In this document: positions 7,352 through 15,841 of the stretch, piece by piece
How positions within the stretch are numbered: position 1 is the stretch's first letter
How the letters are laid out: each line of letters opens with the position of its first letter
Source: Eubacteriales bacterium
GTDB taxonomy: Bacteria > Bacillota > Clostridia > Lachnospirales > Lachnospiraceae
Direction of reading: 5' to 3'
NCBI GenBank assembly: GCA_030526005.1
Contig: JAUNDP010000012.1
Location: forward strand, 1 to 64,000
DNA: 64,000 nucleotides
Notes under the pieces: generated by a model
The model's database searches: none
Told to the model about the DNA's origin: nothing
The model's input: the letters and a program-made list of their open reading frames with translations, nothing else
Program-made: the position numbers and the translations under genes

Positions 7352-8917
7352 ATGAAGAATAAGAAAGTAATTGGTGCAACTCTTTGCGGATTGTGCATGA
7401 TCATGGGAGTATCCATGACGTCACTCGCAGACAGCAGAAAAGTAGTGACATTGGGAGCAAACTTAAGTGATTCCCAGAGAACAATGATGTTGAATTATTT
7501 TGGCGTCAATGAGAATCAGGTAGATATCCTGACAATCACAAATCAGGATGAGAGAGATCATCTGAGTGCATTTGTTCCTATTGAGCAGATCGGAACAAGA
7601 ACATTCAGCTGTGCATATGTTCTGCCTACCACATCTGGCGGAATTCAGGTAAAGACAGCAAACTTAAACTGGGTAACGTGCAACATGATTGCATCTACCT
7701 TATCTACATCAGGCGTCACAAACTGCCAGGTTATCGCAGCTTCTCCGATTGAAGTATCTGGAACAGGAGCGTTGACAGGAATCATTATGGCATATGAGAC
7801 AGCAAATGGAGAACAGCTGGAAGAGTCCAAAAAACAGCTTGCAAATGAGGAGTTGTATCTGACAGGAACACTTTCTGATAAGATTGGACAGAAAGCAGCA
7901 ACAGCCATTATGAACGAGACAAAGATTCAGGTGATTTCACAGGATATCACAGACACAGACCAGATCAACAATATTATTTCTGAGGCAACGCAGAATAACA
8001 ATGTGACGATCACAGAGGAAGAACAGCAGGAAATCGTTGATCTGATGGACAAAATTGCACAGGAATCCTATGATTACAGCGAAATGGAAGATACACTTCA
8101 GATGGTAGAACAAAATGTATCTGATAATCCGATCACACAGCCAGAGACAGAGGATATGAATACAGATACAGGAGAACTGGAAGAAACAGAAGAAAATATT
8201 CTGGATAATACAAATGAAGATGTTTTAGGTGGAGGCGTTATCACAGGGTCCACACAGGAGCCGATGACAGAAGTACCTGAGACAACAGCTCCTGAGACGA
8301 CAGTTCCGGAAACAACAGCGCCGGAAGATCCATTTGGAGAAGTACAGGAAGAAACATACAACTTTACAGAGCCAGAGACACAGACACCGGCAGATGCAGT
8401 TCACTATACAGAAGAAATGCTGACAGATGAGGAAGACAAACAGGATTACAAAGATACAATGGAATTCTTTGACAAACTGCTGTCCCCAGACAAAGTGGTA
8501 GAGCCGGAAGATTATAAAGTTTACCTTCCTCAGGAAGTAGCAGATAAATTCAAAGAGGATATCGGACAGAAATTACTGGACTACATGATTAATGGCGTAT
8601 TAGTAGATACATTAGAGTATGATGAAGAGACGGCTGTTTACCAGGATGTAGAACTGAAAAATATGATTAAATTTGTCAGAGATCTGCTTCGTGACGACAA
8701 AGAGCAGCTTATGCCGGCAGATGTAACGACAGAAGACAAAGAGTTTTTATACAGTGAAGCAAAAGAATGGTTTGAAGATCTGTATGATTATGTTCCGGAA
8801 GGTGAGACAGAGATGACAGAGGCTTTACAGAGTGAACCGACTGACGTTCCTCAGCCAGCATCTGAATCAGAAGGCGCTGAGATTGATTTAGGACCAGTGA
8901 CAGAAGGAACATTCTAA
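7352..8917 (+). CDS. Secreted DUF1002 domain protein (YpuA-like)
   Basis: This 521-residue exported protein has a Sec signal peptide (residues 1 to about 26, MKNKKVIGATLCGLCMIMG followed by SLADS). Residues about 27-260 match the DUF1002/YpuA domain, recognised from its VTLGANLSDSQRTMML opening. A Pro-Glu-Thr linker with repeats of PETTAP type lies near 308-335. The C-terminal part is acidic and helical, with no sortase motif or membrane anchor. The function of DUF1002 is unknown; a cell-envelope location is inferred. AAAGGAGG precedes ATG 7352. A terminator at 9071-9119 closes the transcript. Confidence 0.85.
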   Translation: MKNKKVIGATLCGLCMIMGVSMTSLADSRKVVTLGANLSDSQRTMMLNYFGVNENQVDILTITNQDERDHLSAFVPIEQIGTRTFSCAYVLPTTSGGIQVKTANLNWVTCNMIASTLSTSGVTNCQVIAASPIEVSGTGALTGIIMAYETANGEQLEESKKQLANEELYLTGTLSDKIGQKAATAIMNETKIQVISQDITDTDQINNIISEATQNNNVTITEEEQQEIVDLMDKIAQESYDYSEMEDTLQMVEQNVSDNPITQPETEDMNTDTGELEETEENILDNTNEDVLGGGVITGSTQEPMTEVPETTAPETTVPETTAPEDPFGEVQEETYNFTEPETQTPADAVHYTEEMLTDEEDKQDYKDTMEFFDKLLSPDKVVEPEDYKVYLPQEVADKFKEDIGQKLLDYMINGVLVDTLEYDEETAVYQDVELKNMIKFVRDLLRDDKEQLMPADVTTEDKEFLYSEAKEWFEDLYDYVPEGETEMTEALQSEPTDVPQPASESEGAEIDLGPVTEGTF

Positions 8918-9070
8918 AGAAAATCAGAAAGATTTTGTTTCTGTGAAGCAGGAGGGAGCTGTCCACAGAATAGAAAAAGATAACCGGGAACATCAGGGGA
9001 TAGTATAACGAATGATATAGCGCAATTCTTATAAGAATATTATTAAATATCAAATAAGAAACAGCAGAAA

Positions 9071-9119
9071 AGGAACTGCAGTAAAACAGAGAAAATTCAT
9101 CTGGGAAACTGCAGTTTCT
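9071..9119. terminator. Bidirectional terminator between DUF1002 gene and fabV
   Basis: An 11-bp stem with one G-U pair (9071-9081 with 9109-9119) has T residues after it on the plus strand and A residues before it, so it can end both convergent genes. The 27-nt loop is long, which lowers certainty. Confidence 0.5.
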
Positions 9120-9169
9120 TTTGATTTATAAATCAGACAAGAATAGTCTTTATTATGAGAGTGAGAGAC

Positions 9170-10360
9170 TTAAAGATGAATACTTGGAATTTCAACGCAG
9201 ATATCGACATCTTTTGTATAGTCGACACAGTCAAAATGAAATCCAAACATATGGTAAAAATCTTCCCAGTATCCATCCAGATCAGACAGAGCGGATAAAT
9301 TTTCAGTGGAAATCTGCTTCCAGATCGCCATCACCTTTGCCTGTACTTTTTCATTTAATTCCCAGTCATCCATACGGATCAGCTTTTCGCTTCCTGATGT
9401 ATCAGCCGGAAACAGTTTGTCACGGAAGAGGCGGCTGATCTGCTCGATACATCCTTCATGTGTCCCCTGTTCCTTCATCACTTTATATAAAATAGCAAAG
9501 TAAAGCGGCACAATCGGGATGGCAGAGCTGGCCTGTGTCACGAGCGCTTTATTTACAGAGACATAGGCATTTATTTCTGAAAATTTCTCCGAGATTTCTT
9601 TTGCTGTCTTTGTGAGATGGCGTTTCGCACATCCGATCGTTCCGTCAAAATAGATGGGATATGTCAATTCTGGGCCGATATAGGAATAAGCCACAGTCAC
9701 ACTGTCATTTTTAAGAACGCCTGCCTTTGAAAGCGCTGTGATCCAGTCCATCCAGTCTTCGCCGCCCATGACTTTTATCGTTCCCTGCAATTCTTCTTCT
9801 GTGGCAGGTTCTACACTTTTCTGTGTGATGATATTATTTTTCAGATCGAGACTTTTTTCGGTAAAGACAGAATCCGTTGTCTTTAAGGAAGAAGTGTAGA
9901 CTGTTCCATCCGCCGTTGTTCTTCTCGGTGCGGCAAGACTGTAAATGACAAGATCAACCTGTCCCAGATCTTTTTTTATCAGATCGATCGTCTTCTGCTT
10001 TATTTCTTCTGAAAACGCATCGCCATTGATGGATTTTGCATACAGTCCATCCTCAGCGGCAGCTTTTTCAAATGCTGCTGTATTATACCAGCCGGGAGTG
10101 GCAGTTCGTTTGCCGTTCGATGGTTTTTCAAACATGACGCCGATTGTGGCGGCTTGACATCCGAAAGCAGCAGTAATACGGGAAGCAAGACCGTATCCTG
10201 TGGATGCGCCGATCACAAGTACTTTTTTTGCATTTTGGACTGCTTCCGCAGGAAAAGAGAGCGATTTCACATAAGAAATCTGGCGGTTTACATTTTCCAT
10301 ACATCCGACAGGATGTGCTGTAGTACAGATAAATTCTCTGACCTTTGGTTCAACGATCAT
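9170..10360 (-). CDS. fabV: Trans-2-enoyl-CoA / enoyl-ACP reductase, FabV type
   Basis: A NADH-dependent reductase of the FabV/Ter family (396 aa, typical length). It reduces the trans-2 double bond of enoyl-ACP in fatty-acid elongation or of crotonyl-CoA in butyrate formation; sequence alone does not choose between them. The Rossmann loop GASTGYG is at residues 51-57, YSLAAPRR near 140-147, and the family Y-x8-K active site is Tyr237 and Lys246. It stands alone on the minus strand with AGGAGG before ATG 10360. A perfect FabT-like palindrome 68 nt upstream suggests control with the fatty-acid genes. Confidence 0.93.
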   Translation of the reverse strand: MIVEPKVREFICTTAHPVGCMENVNRQISYVKSLSFPAEAVQNAKKVLVIGASTGYGLASRITAAFGCQAATIGVMFEKPSNGKRTATPGWYNTAAFEKAAAEDGLYAKSINGDAFSEEIKQKTIDLIKKDLGQVDLVIYSLAAPRRTTADGTVYTSSLKTTDSVFTEKSLDLKNNIITQKSVEPATEEELQGTIKVMGGEDWMDWITALSKAGVLKNDSVTVAYSYIGPELTYPIYFDGTIGCAKRHLTKTAKEISEKFSEINAYVSVNKALVTQASSAIPIVPLYFAILYKVMKEQGTHEGCIEQISRLFRDKLFPADTSGSEKLIRMDDWELNEKVQAKVMAIWKQISTENLSALSDLDGYWEDFYHMFGFHFDCVDYTKDVDICVEIPSIHL

Positions 10361-10427
10361 AAAAAATCCTCCTGATTTTTAACTCTTATAAAAAAATAGA
10401 TTGATAAATTGCTGAAAAATAAAAAAC

Positions 10428-10440
10428 TTTGATTATCAAA
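10428..10440 (-). promoter_or_regulatory. FabT-like operator upstream of fabV
   Basis: The 13-bp palindrome TTTGATTATCAAA matches the known core of binding sites for FabT, the MarR-family repressor of fatty-acid synthesis in streptococci and relatives. It sits about 68 nt before the fabV start. A second partial copy (TTGATAAATT, about 10400-10410) lies closer to the gene. No FabT gene is in the window, so the regulator is inferred. Confidence 0.55.
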
Positions 10441-10506
10441 ATATTTTAACACAAAAATAAAAAGATGCAATACTTTTTTATAAAAACAAAGAGCAAAAAT
10501 AGAAAA

Positions 10507-10558
10507 ACAGAGAGATCTCTGCAAAATCTGCGATGCAGATTGGCAAAAATCTCTCTGT
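10507..10558 (-). terminator. Compound hairpin, distal terminator of the gal transcript
   Basis: Perfect 10-bp arms (10507-10516 with 10549-10558) enclose a second 7-bp hairpin (AATCTGC / GCAGATT). Reading the minus strand, T-rich sequence follows the structure. Confidence 0.55.
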
Positions 10559-10629
10559 AATTTTCGCGTCCTTTTTTCACCCATTTACTGGTTCATCAGG
10601 GAGCGGTTTTTATTTTAAAAATAGAAATG

Positions 10630-10672
10630 TTTTCTCAAAGCGATCCTACGTCATGTCGAGTTTCTGAGAAAA
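10630..10672 (-). terminator. Hairpin just downstream of galT
   Basis: Arms TTTTCTCA (10630-10637) and TGAGAAAA (10665-10672) form a hairpin 16 nt after the galT stop on the minus strand. The loop is long, so this may be a weak terminator or a 3' stability element. Confidence 0.35.
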
Positions 10673-10687
10673 GAACAGAAATCTTTT

Positions 10688-12181
10688 TTATAATGTCTTG
10701 ATAAATCTGGCAAATGCTTCTCTGCCTTCCGGTGTACATTTGTATACGCCAGCGTCTTCCAGAACTTTTGTAAATACATGACCGATTTCATCCTGTAAAA
10801 TGGTATGTACATTTTCAGCAGTGACAGAATCATATTTTGGAAGGAATTCTTCTACCCAGTCAGCGTGTTTTTCAAGTACTTCATTGCTGCGGATATCTTC
10901 TTTGTTTAAGATTGCATTTGCAAGCAGTTCCATCTCTTCTTTTAATCTTGCAGGAAGTACGGCAAGACCCATAACTTCGATCAGACCAATATTTTCTTTC
11001 TTAATATGGTGAAGAGCTGCATGAGGATGGTATACTCCGAGCGGGTGTTCTTCTGTTGTGATATTGTTTCTGAGTGCCAGATCCAGTTCAAAAGTATCGC
11101 CTACTTTTCTTGCAATCGGTGTGATCGTATTGTGTGGTTCTCCGTCTGTCTCAGCGAAAATAAATGCAGCTTCATCTGTGTAGCCTCTCCAGTTCTGTAA
11201 AATATGATCTGCAAGATCAATCAGTCTCTTTTCATCGACGCAGCGGATACGGATGACAGACAATGGCCAGTGAACGATTCCAACTTCTACGTCCTCATAT
11301 CCAGAGATCGTGAAGTGCTGTTCAATCGGAGCTTTTGCCATTGCAAACTGATAATTTCCGCCCTGAAAATGGTCATGGCTCAGGATAGAACCTCCAACGA
11401 TTGGAAGATCTGCATTGGAACCGATAAAATAGTGAGGGAACAGTTTGATAAAATCAAACAGTTTCACGAAAGTGTTGCGCTCGATTTTCATCGGTGTGTG
11501 CTGTCCGTTAAATACGATACAGTGTTCATTGTAATAAACGTATGGTGAATACTGGAATCCCCAGTCGCTGTCATTGATGCGGATCGGAATGATGCGGTGG
11601 TTCTGTCTTGCAGGATGGTTGACACGTCCGGCATATCCCACATTTTCCTTGCACAGAAGACATTTTGGATAGCCGCTCTGTTTTGCAAGTTTTGCTGCGG
11701 CGATGGCTTTTGGATCTTTTTCAGGTTTTGAGAGGTTGATTGTGATATCAATCTTTCCATATGGGCTGTCTGTTGCCCATTTCTGATCTTTTTTGATGCG
11801 GTAACGGCGGATGTAGTCGCTGTCCTGACTTAATTTGTAGAAATAATCCGTTGCGTCTTTCGGAGATTTTTCATATAACTCATGGAATGTTTTCACAACC
11901 TCGCTTGGACGCGGCATCAGGCAGTTCATAATGCGTGTGTCGAACAGATCTCTGTATACAACGCTGTTCTCCTTTAAAATGCCATTTTCATACGCATAAT
12001 CCATCAGGTTTTTTAAAATTTCTTCCAGGTCGAGATTTTCTGTATCTACCTCAGGTTTTTCAAAATCGTCCTGTCCAAACAGATCCAATAAAAGATTCGT
12101 AGAATAGCTGACATCTTCTTCCTTGATTAATCCGGTTTTCAAACCATATTGAATCAGTTTTTCAATGTTTTCGTAAAGCAT
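10688..12181 (-). CDS. galT: UDP-glucose-hexose-1-phosphate uridylyltransferase, class II GalT
   Basis: This enzyme swaps galactose-1-phosphate with UDP-glucose to give UDP-galactose and glucose-1-phosphate in the Leloir pathway. At 497 residues it belongs to the longer GalT class found in Firmicutes rather than the 350-residue E. coli type. A central region carries CLLCKENVGYAGRVNHPA and an HDHFQGG histidine block. The start is put at 12181 because AGGAGGA lies 7-14 nt upstream; an upstream in-frame ATG at 12217 overlaps galK and lacks a site. It follows galK by 23 nt, forming a galKT operon on the minus strand. No galE is present in the window. Confidence 0.93.
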   Translation of the reverse strand: MLYENIEKLIQYGLKTGLIKEEDVSYSTNLLLDLFGQDDFEKPEVDTENLDLEEILKNLMDYAYENGILKENSVVYRDLFDTRIMNCLMPRPSEVVKTFHELYEKSPKDATDYFYKLSQDSDYIRRYRIKKDQKWATDSPYGKIDITINLSKPEKDPKAIAAAKLAKQSGYPKCLLCKENVGYAGRVNHPARQNHRIIPIRINDSDWGFQYSPYVYYNEHCIVFNGQHTPMKIERNTFVKLFDFIKLFPHYFIGSNADLPIVGGSILSHDHFQGGNYQFAMAKAPIEQHFTISGYEDVEVGIVHWPLSVIRIRCVDEKRLIDLADHILQNWRGYTDEAAFIFAETDGEPHNTITPIARKVGDTFELDLALRNNITTEEHPLGVYHPHAALHHIKKENIGLIEVMGLAVLPARLKEEMELLANAILNKEDIRSNEVLEKHADWVEEFLPKYDSVTAENVHTILQDEIGHVFTKVLEDAGVYKCTPEGREAFARFIKTL

Positions 12182-12204
12182 ATTTTGTCCTCCTAAAAAA
12201 TAAA

Positions 12205-13371
12205 TTAACAGCGGCAAACGCCGGATCCTGTTGTTACCACATAAAAATCTGCATCATAGCCAATGACTTTTTTATATTTTTCGCCTACCTGTTCAATGAA
12301 AGAATCGACAGCTTCATTTTTAACAAGATTGACTGTGCATCCTCCAAATCCCGCGCCTGTCATCCGCGCGCCCAATACGCCTGGATGTTCCCATGCAGCC
12401 TGAGCAAGGGTGTCAAGTTCAGGACAGGTAACTTCATAGTCATCGCGAAGGGAGATATGAGATTCATTCATAAGCTGACCAAATAAAGCAAGATCATTTT
12501 CTTTCAGAGCATGAACGGCTTTGATTGTGCGCTGATTCTCAGAGACTGCATGGCGGGCGCGTCGGCGGCAGATCGGATCATGGATTGCGGATTTTACCAT
12601 ATCAAATGCCTCCATTGTCAACTCGCTGAGAGAAGAGATGGTGGTCAGTTTCTGTAGATCTGCAAGAGCCGTCTCGCACTCATGGCGGCGCTCGTTATAT
12701 TTTGATTCTCCCACATGGCGCTCTTTATTGCTGTATGCAACGATGAGTTTTTCGTGCTCCAGATGAAGAGGAGCATACTCGTATGAAAGATCGCTTGTAT
12801 CGAGAAAAATAGCATGACCTTTTTTCCCCATGGCAATCGTGAAAGGATCCATGATACCGCAGCGAACGCCACAGTATATGTTTTCGGCGGACTGAGCAAT
12901 CAGGGCAAGATCTGGCAGGCTTAAATCAGAAAAATGGTACATTTCCTTTAAAATCAGGCACATTGCCATTTCAAGGGAAGCAGAAGAAGAAAGACCGGCA
13001 CCGTTTGGAAGATTCCCAACGATCATAAGATCCATTCCGAAAGGGATCGGGTAGCCTTTCTGAACAAAACTCCATATGACACCTTTTATATAGTTGACAA
13101 ATCCGAGGGAAGGAAGAAAAGTAAAATCTGATAGATCGGATTCCACGATTCCCATACTGCTCATATTTTTGCTGTACAAACGAAGTTTTTTATCACGGCG
13201 CTGTCTGACAACAGCATACGTTCCCAAAGTCAGAGTGCAGGGAAATACATGACCTCCGTTGTAATCCGTATGACCTCCGATGAGATTGACACGACCGGGT
13301 GAAAAATAACAAAGAATTTCTCCGCCATCGCCAAAAAGTTCTGCGAATTCTTTCAATAATTCTTCTTTCAT
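12205..13371 (-). CDS. galK: Galactokinase
   Basis: This GHMP kinase phosphorylates galactose at C1, the entry step of the Leloir pathway (388 aa, normal length). The three GHMP motifs are present: GRVNLIGGHTDYNGG near residues 26-40, the ATP loop LPNGAGLSSSAS near 119-130, and GARMTGAGFGG near 340. The residue before His34 is Gly33, where the standard galactokinase signature expects Asp or Glu. Everything else looks intact, so this may be a lineage variant. AAGGAGA precedes ATG 13371. A TATAAT on the minus strand (13422-13427) is a likely -10 with a poor -35. Confidence 0.93.
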   Translation of the reverse strand: MKEELLKEFAELFGDGGEILCYFSPGRVNLIGGHTDYNGGHVFPCTLTLGTYAVVRQRRDKKLRLYSKNMSSMGIVESDLSDFTFLPSLGFVNYIKGVIWSFVQKGYPIPFGMDLMIVGNLPNGAGLSSSASLEMAMCLILKEMYHFSDLSLPDLALIAQSAENIYCGVRCGIMDPFTIAMGKKGHAIFLDTSDLSYEYAPLHLEHEKLIVAYSNKERHVGESKYNERRHECETALADLQKLTTISSLSELTMEAFDMVKSAIHDPICRRRARHAVSENQRTIKAVHALKENDLALFGQLMNESHISLRDDYEVTCPELDTLAQAAWEHPGVLGARMTGAGFGGCTVNLVKNEAVDSFIEQVGEKYKKVIGYDADFYVVTTGSGVCRC

Positions 13372-13476
13372 TCTGCTTTCTCCTTTGTTTCTTCTATGAT
13401 GATAAGCTGTTTTTCTTTTTTATTATATCATAAATCAGTTAAAAAAGAAAAAAATTATTAAGAATTATGAAAAAAT

Positions 13477-13505
13477 TTGATTCAGAAAATAAGCTGTAGT
13501 ACAAT
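13477..13505 (+). promoter_or_regulatory. Promoter of the lipid kinase gene
   Basis: TTGATT (13477-13482), a 17-bp spacer and TACAAT (13500-13505) make a good sigma-A promoter about 45 nt before the ATG. Confidence 0.6.
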
Positions 13506-13549
13506 AAAGTAACATACGGAAAGAAGAAAAGAAAGCGGGCGAACATAGG

Positions 13550-14611
13550 ATGAAGAAAAAAATGTTATTTTTATTTAACATGAGATCTGGCAAAGGGATG
13601 ATTCGTAATCGTTTGGGAGAAATACTGGATATTTTTGTAAAAAGTGGATTTGAAGTGACTGCACATCCTACACAGTGCTATAAAGATGCAGAACAGATTA
13701 CAACGAAAGAGGCTGGCAGATATGATATCATTGTCTGCAGCGGCGGAGATGGAACGCTCGATGAAGTTGTGACGGGTATGATGAGATGTGAGGAGAAAGA
13801 CAGAAGACCAATCGGTTACATACCGGCAGGAAGCACAAATGATTTCGGAAACACCCTTAAAATTAATAAAAAAATGGAGGATGCGGCATGGGATGTGGTG
13901 CAGGGGACGCCATTCGCCTGTGATATCGGAGCATTTAACAATGATTTTTTTGTATACATAGCGGCGTTTGGCGCCTTTACAGATGTATCCTATGAGACAA
14001 AACAGGAAGTAAAAAATGTACTGGGACATCTGGCCTATATGATAGAAGGAATGAAACGCCTTCCGACTCTGAAATCTTATCAGATGACAATACGGTATGA
14101 AGACCGGGAGATCAGCGGAAAGTTTTTGTATGGAATGATTACAAATTCTGACTCTGTAGGCGGATTTAAACATATTGCCGGAAAAGATGTCAAACTAAAT
14201 GACGGCGTCTTTGAAGTTGTTTTGATTAAAGAACCACGAAAGCCGATGGATATTCAGTCCATCATCACTTCTATTTTAATGCGTGATCTCGAACATAATG
14301 AGAGAATCATCACATTTAAGACGAATACGCTGACAGTAGAGTCAGAAAATGAAATTCAGTGGACCTTGGATGGAGAATTTGGGGGGAAACACAAAAAAGT
14401 AGAGATTATTAATAAAAAAGAGGCGGTACAGATTCTCGTCAATGAGGGAAAGAATCTGGAAAAGCTGGAAAAAAGAAATGAGATGGATGACAGGAATGAG
14501 ATAACGAAAGAAATCGAGGGAGAAATCGTGACAATCGCGGATTTGCTCAATGCAAAACTGGAAAGCGAGTATGCGGAAAAAGAAAATTCTGACGGAATTT
14601 CAGAAAATTGA
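13550..14611 (+). CDS. Diacylglycerol kinase family lipid kinase (YegS/DgkB-like)
   Basis: This is a cytoplasmic or peripheral-membrane lipid kinase (353 aa) with the DAGK catalytic domain. The nucleotide-binding signature GGDGTLDE is at residues 65-72, preceded by a KG-rich strand and followed by PAGSTNDF, typical of the YegS/DgkB/BmrU group. The second beta-rich domain runs to about residue 300. A charged helical tail of about 50 residues, rich in Glu and Lys, is extra compared with the usual length. The substrate may be diacylglycerol or another lipid; sequence cannot tell. The ribosome site before ATG 13550 is modest. Confidence 0.9.
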   Translation: MKKKMLFLFNMRSGKGMIRNRLGEILDIFVKSGFEVTAHPTQCYKDAEQITTKEAGRYDIIVCSGGDGTLDEVVTGMMRCEEKDRRPIGYIPAGSTNDFGNTLKINKKMEDAAWDVVQGTPFACDIGAFNNDFFVYIAAFGAFTDVSYETKQEVKNVLGHLAYMIEGMKRLPTLKSYQMTIRYEDREISGKFLYGMITNSDSVGGFKHIAGKDVKLNDGVFEVVLIKEPRKPMDIQSIITSILMRDLEHNERIITFKTNTLTVESENEIQWTLDGEFGGKHKKVEIINKKEAVQILVNEGKNLEKLEKRNEMDDRNEITKEIEGEIVTIADLLNAKLESEYAEKENSDGISEN

Positions 14612-14630
14612 AAATTCTAATTCCTTTTTT

Positions 14631-14649
14631 TGATAAAATGAGTTATAAT
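14631..14649 (+). promoter_or_regulatory. Promoter region of fba
   Basis: An extended -10 (TGATAAAAT, 14631-14639) and a consensus TATAAT (14644-14649) lie in tandem, 45-60 nt before the fba ATG. No good -35 is seen. Either could be the true -10. Confidence 0.45.
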
Positions 14650-14693
14650 GGATAAAGCAATAGGTGCAATTTAAATTTACGGAGGTAAAAATC

Positions 14694-15557
14694 ATGTTAG
14701 TATCAGCAAAAGAAATGTTAGAGAAAGCAAAAGCAGGCCATTACGCAGTTGGTCAGTTCAATATCAATAACCTGGAATGGACAAAAGCCATTCTTCAGAC
14801 AGCACAGGAATTAAATTCCCCTGTTATCCTGGGTGTTTCCGAAGGTGCAGGAAAATATATGGCAGGATATAAAACAGTTGTCGGCATGGTAAACGGAATG
14901 CTGGAAGAATTAAATATCACTGTTCCTGTAGCTCTTCATCTGGATCACGGTTCATACGAAGGATGCTACAAATGTATCGAAGCTGGATTCTCATCCATCA
15001 TGTTCGACGGATCTCATTATCCAATCGAGGAGAATGTAGAGAAGACAAAAGAATTAGTAAAAGTTTGCGCTGAAAAAGGACTGTCTCTGGAAGCAGAAGT
15101 TGGTTCTATCGGCGGTGAAGAAGACGGCGTTGTTGGTATGGGCGAATGCGCAGATCCAAATGAATGTAAGATGATCGCAGATCTGGGCGTTACAATGCTG
15201 GCAGCAGGTATCGGAAACATTCATGGAAAGTATCCGGAAAACTGGCAGGGACTGAGCTTTGAAACTCTGGATGCAATCCAGGCTCTGACAGGAGAAATGC
15301 CATTAGTTCTGCACGGCGGCACAGGTATTCCGGAAGACATGATCAAAAAAGCAATCAGCTTAGGAGTTGCAAAGATCAACGTAAATACAGAATGCCAGCT
15401 GGCATTTGCAGCTGCTACACGCGAATATGTAGAAGCTGGAAAAGATTTACAGGGAAAAGGATATGATCCTCGTAAATTATTAGCTCCAGGCGCAGAAGCA
15501 ATCAAAGCTACTGTAAAAGAAAAAATGGAATTATTCGGATCTATTGGAAAAGCCTGA
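14694..15557 (+). CDS. fba: Class II fructose-1,6-bisphosphate aldolase
   Basis: This zinc-dependent aldolase splits fructose-1,6-bisphosphate into dihydroxyacetone phosphate and glyceraldehyde-3-phosphate in glycolysis (287 aa). The metal and catalytic block HLDHGSYEG (His82, Asp84, His85) is intact. The second and third zinc-site regions follow, with GNIHGKY near 178 and LHGGTGIP near 208, together with the phosphate-binding NVNTE strand. ATG 14694 is chosen because GGAGG lies 8 nt upstream; an earlier in-frame ATG at 14664 has no site. It is monocistronic, ended by a strong terminator at 15641. GatY/KbaY-type aldolases are related, but the layout fits Fba. Confidence 0.95.
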   Translation: MLVSAKEMLEKAKAGHYAVGQFNINNLEWTKAILQTAQELNSPVILGVSEGAGKYMAGYKTVVGMVNGMLEELNITVPVALHLDHGSYEGCYKCIEAGFSSIMFDGSHYPIEENVEKTKELVKVCAEKGLSLEAEVGSIGGEEDGVVGMGECADPNECKMIADLGVTMLAAGIGNIHGKYPENWQGLSFETLDAIQALTGEMPLVLHGGTGIPEDMIKKAISLGVAKINVNTECQLAFAAATREYVEAGKDLQGKGYDPRKLLAPGAEAIKATVKEKMELFGSIGKA

Positions 15558-15640
15558 GAAATAGAAAGGCGATCTGCAGACCGAATCAGAAGATATGGTT
15601 TTGCATAGCCAAGACAGCGAACAATTCAAAGTAAAAAGAA

Positions 15641-15691
15641 CAGAAAGCTCTATGTGGAGAGAACTTCTCAGCATAGAGTTTTCTGTTTTAT
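15641..15691 (+). terminator. Terminator of fba
   Basis: A 14-bp stem with one G-U pair (15641-15654 with 15672-15685) is followed by a T-rich run to 15695. This is a strong intrinsic terminator. Confidence 0.85.
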
Positions 15692-15779
15692 TTTTCTGCA
15701 AATTTCTGAACTCTGTCAGGGAAAAGAGACGACAGTAAATCAGAAAAATACAAAAATAAATGCGGATCAGATAAAAAAC

Positions 15780-15808
15780 TTGCATTTTGCTGGAGAGTAG
15801 AGTATTTT
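15780..15808 (+). promoter_or_regulatory. Probable promoter of glutamine synthetase III
   Basis: TTGCAT (15780-15785), a 17-bp spacer and TATTTT (15803-15808) lie about 35 nt before the ATG. Confidence 0.4.
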
Positions 15809-15841
15809 TATAGAAAAGAAAAAAGAAAGGAAAAGTGGAAA

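Larger units (their letters stand above)
10361..10687. other. Intergenic region between fabV and galT
   Basis: There is no gene here. It holds the fabV upstream region with the TTTGATTATCAAA palindrome (10428-10440) and two hairpins on the galT side (10507-10558 and 10630-10672) that would end the minus-strand gal transcript. Confidence 0.6.

Noticed and set aside
12645-12899. Extra minus-strand frame inside galK
   Set aside because: It is an alternative frame of the galactokinase gene with no start signal.
13571-14173. 200-codon minus-strand frame opposite the lipid kinase
   Set aside because: It lies wholly inside a gene with clear DAGK motifs and has no start signal.
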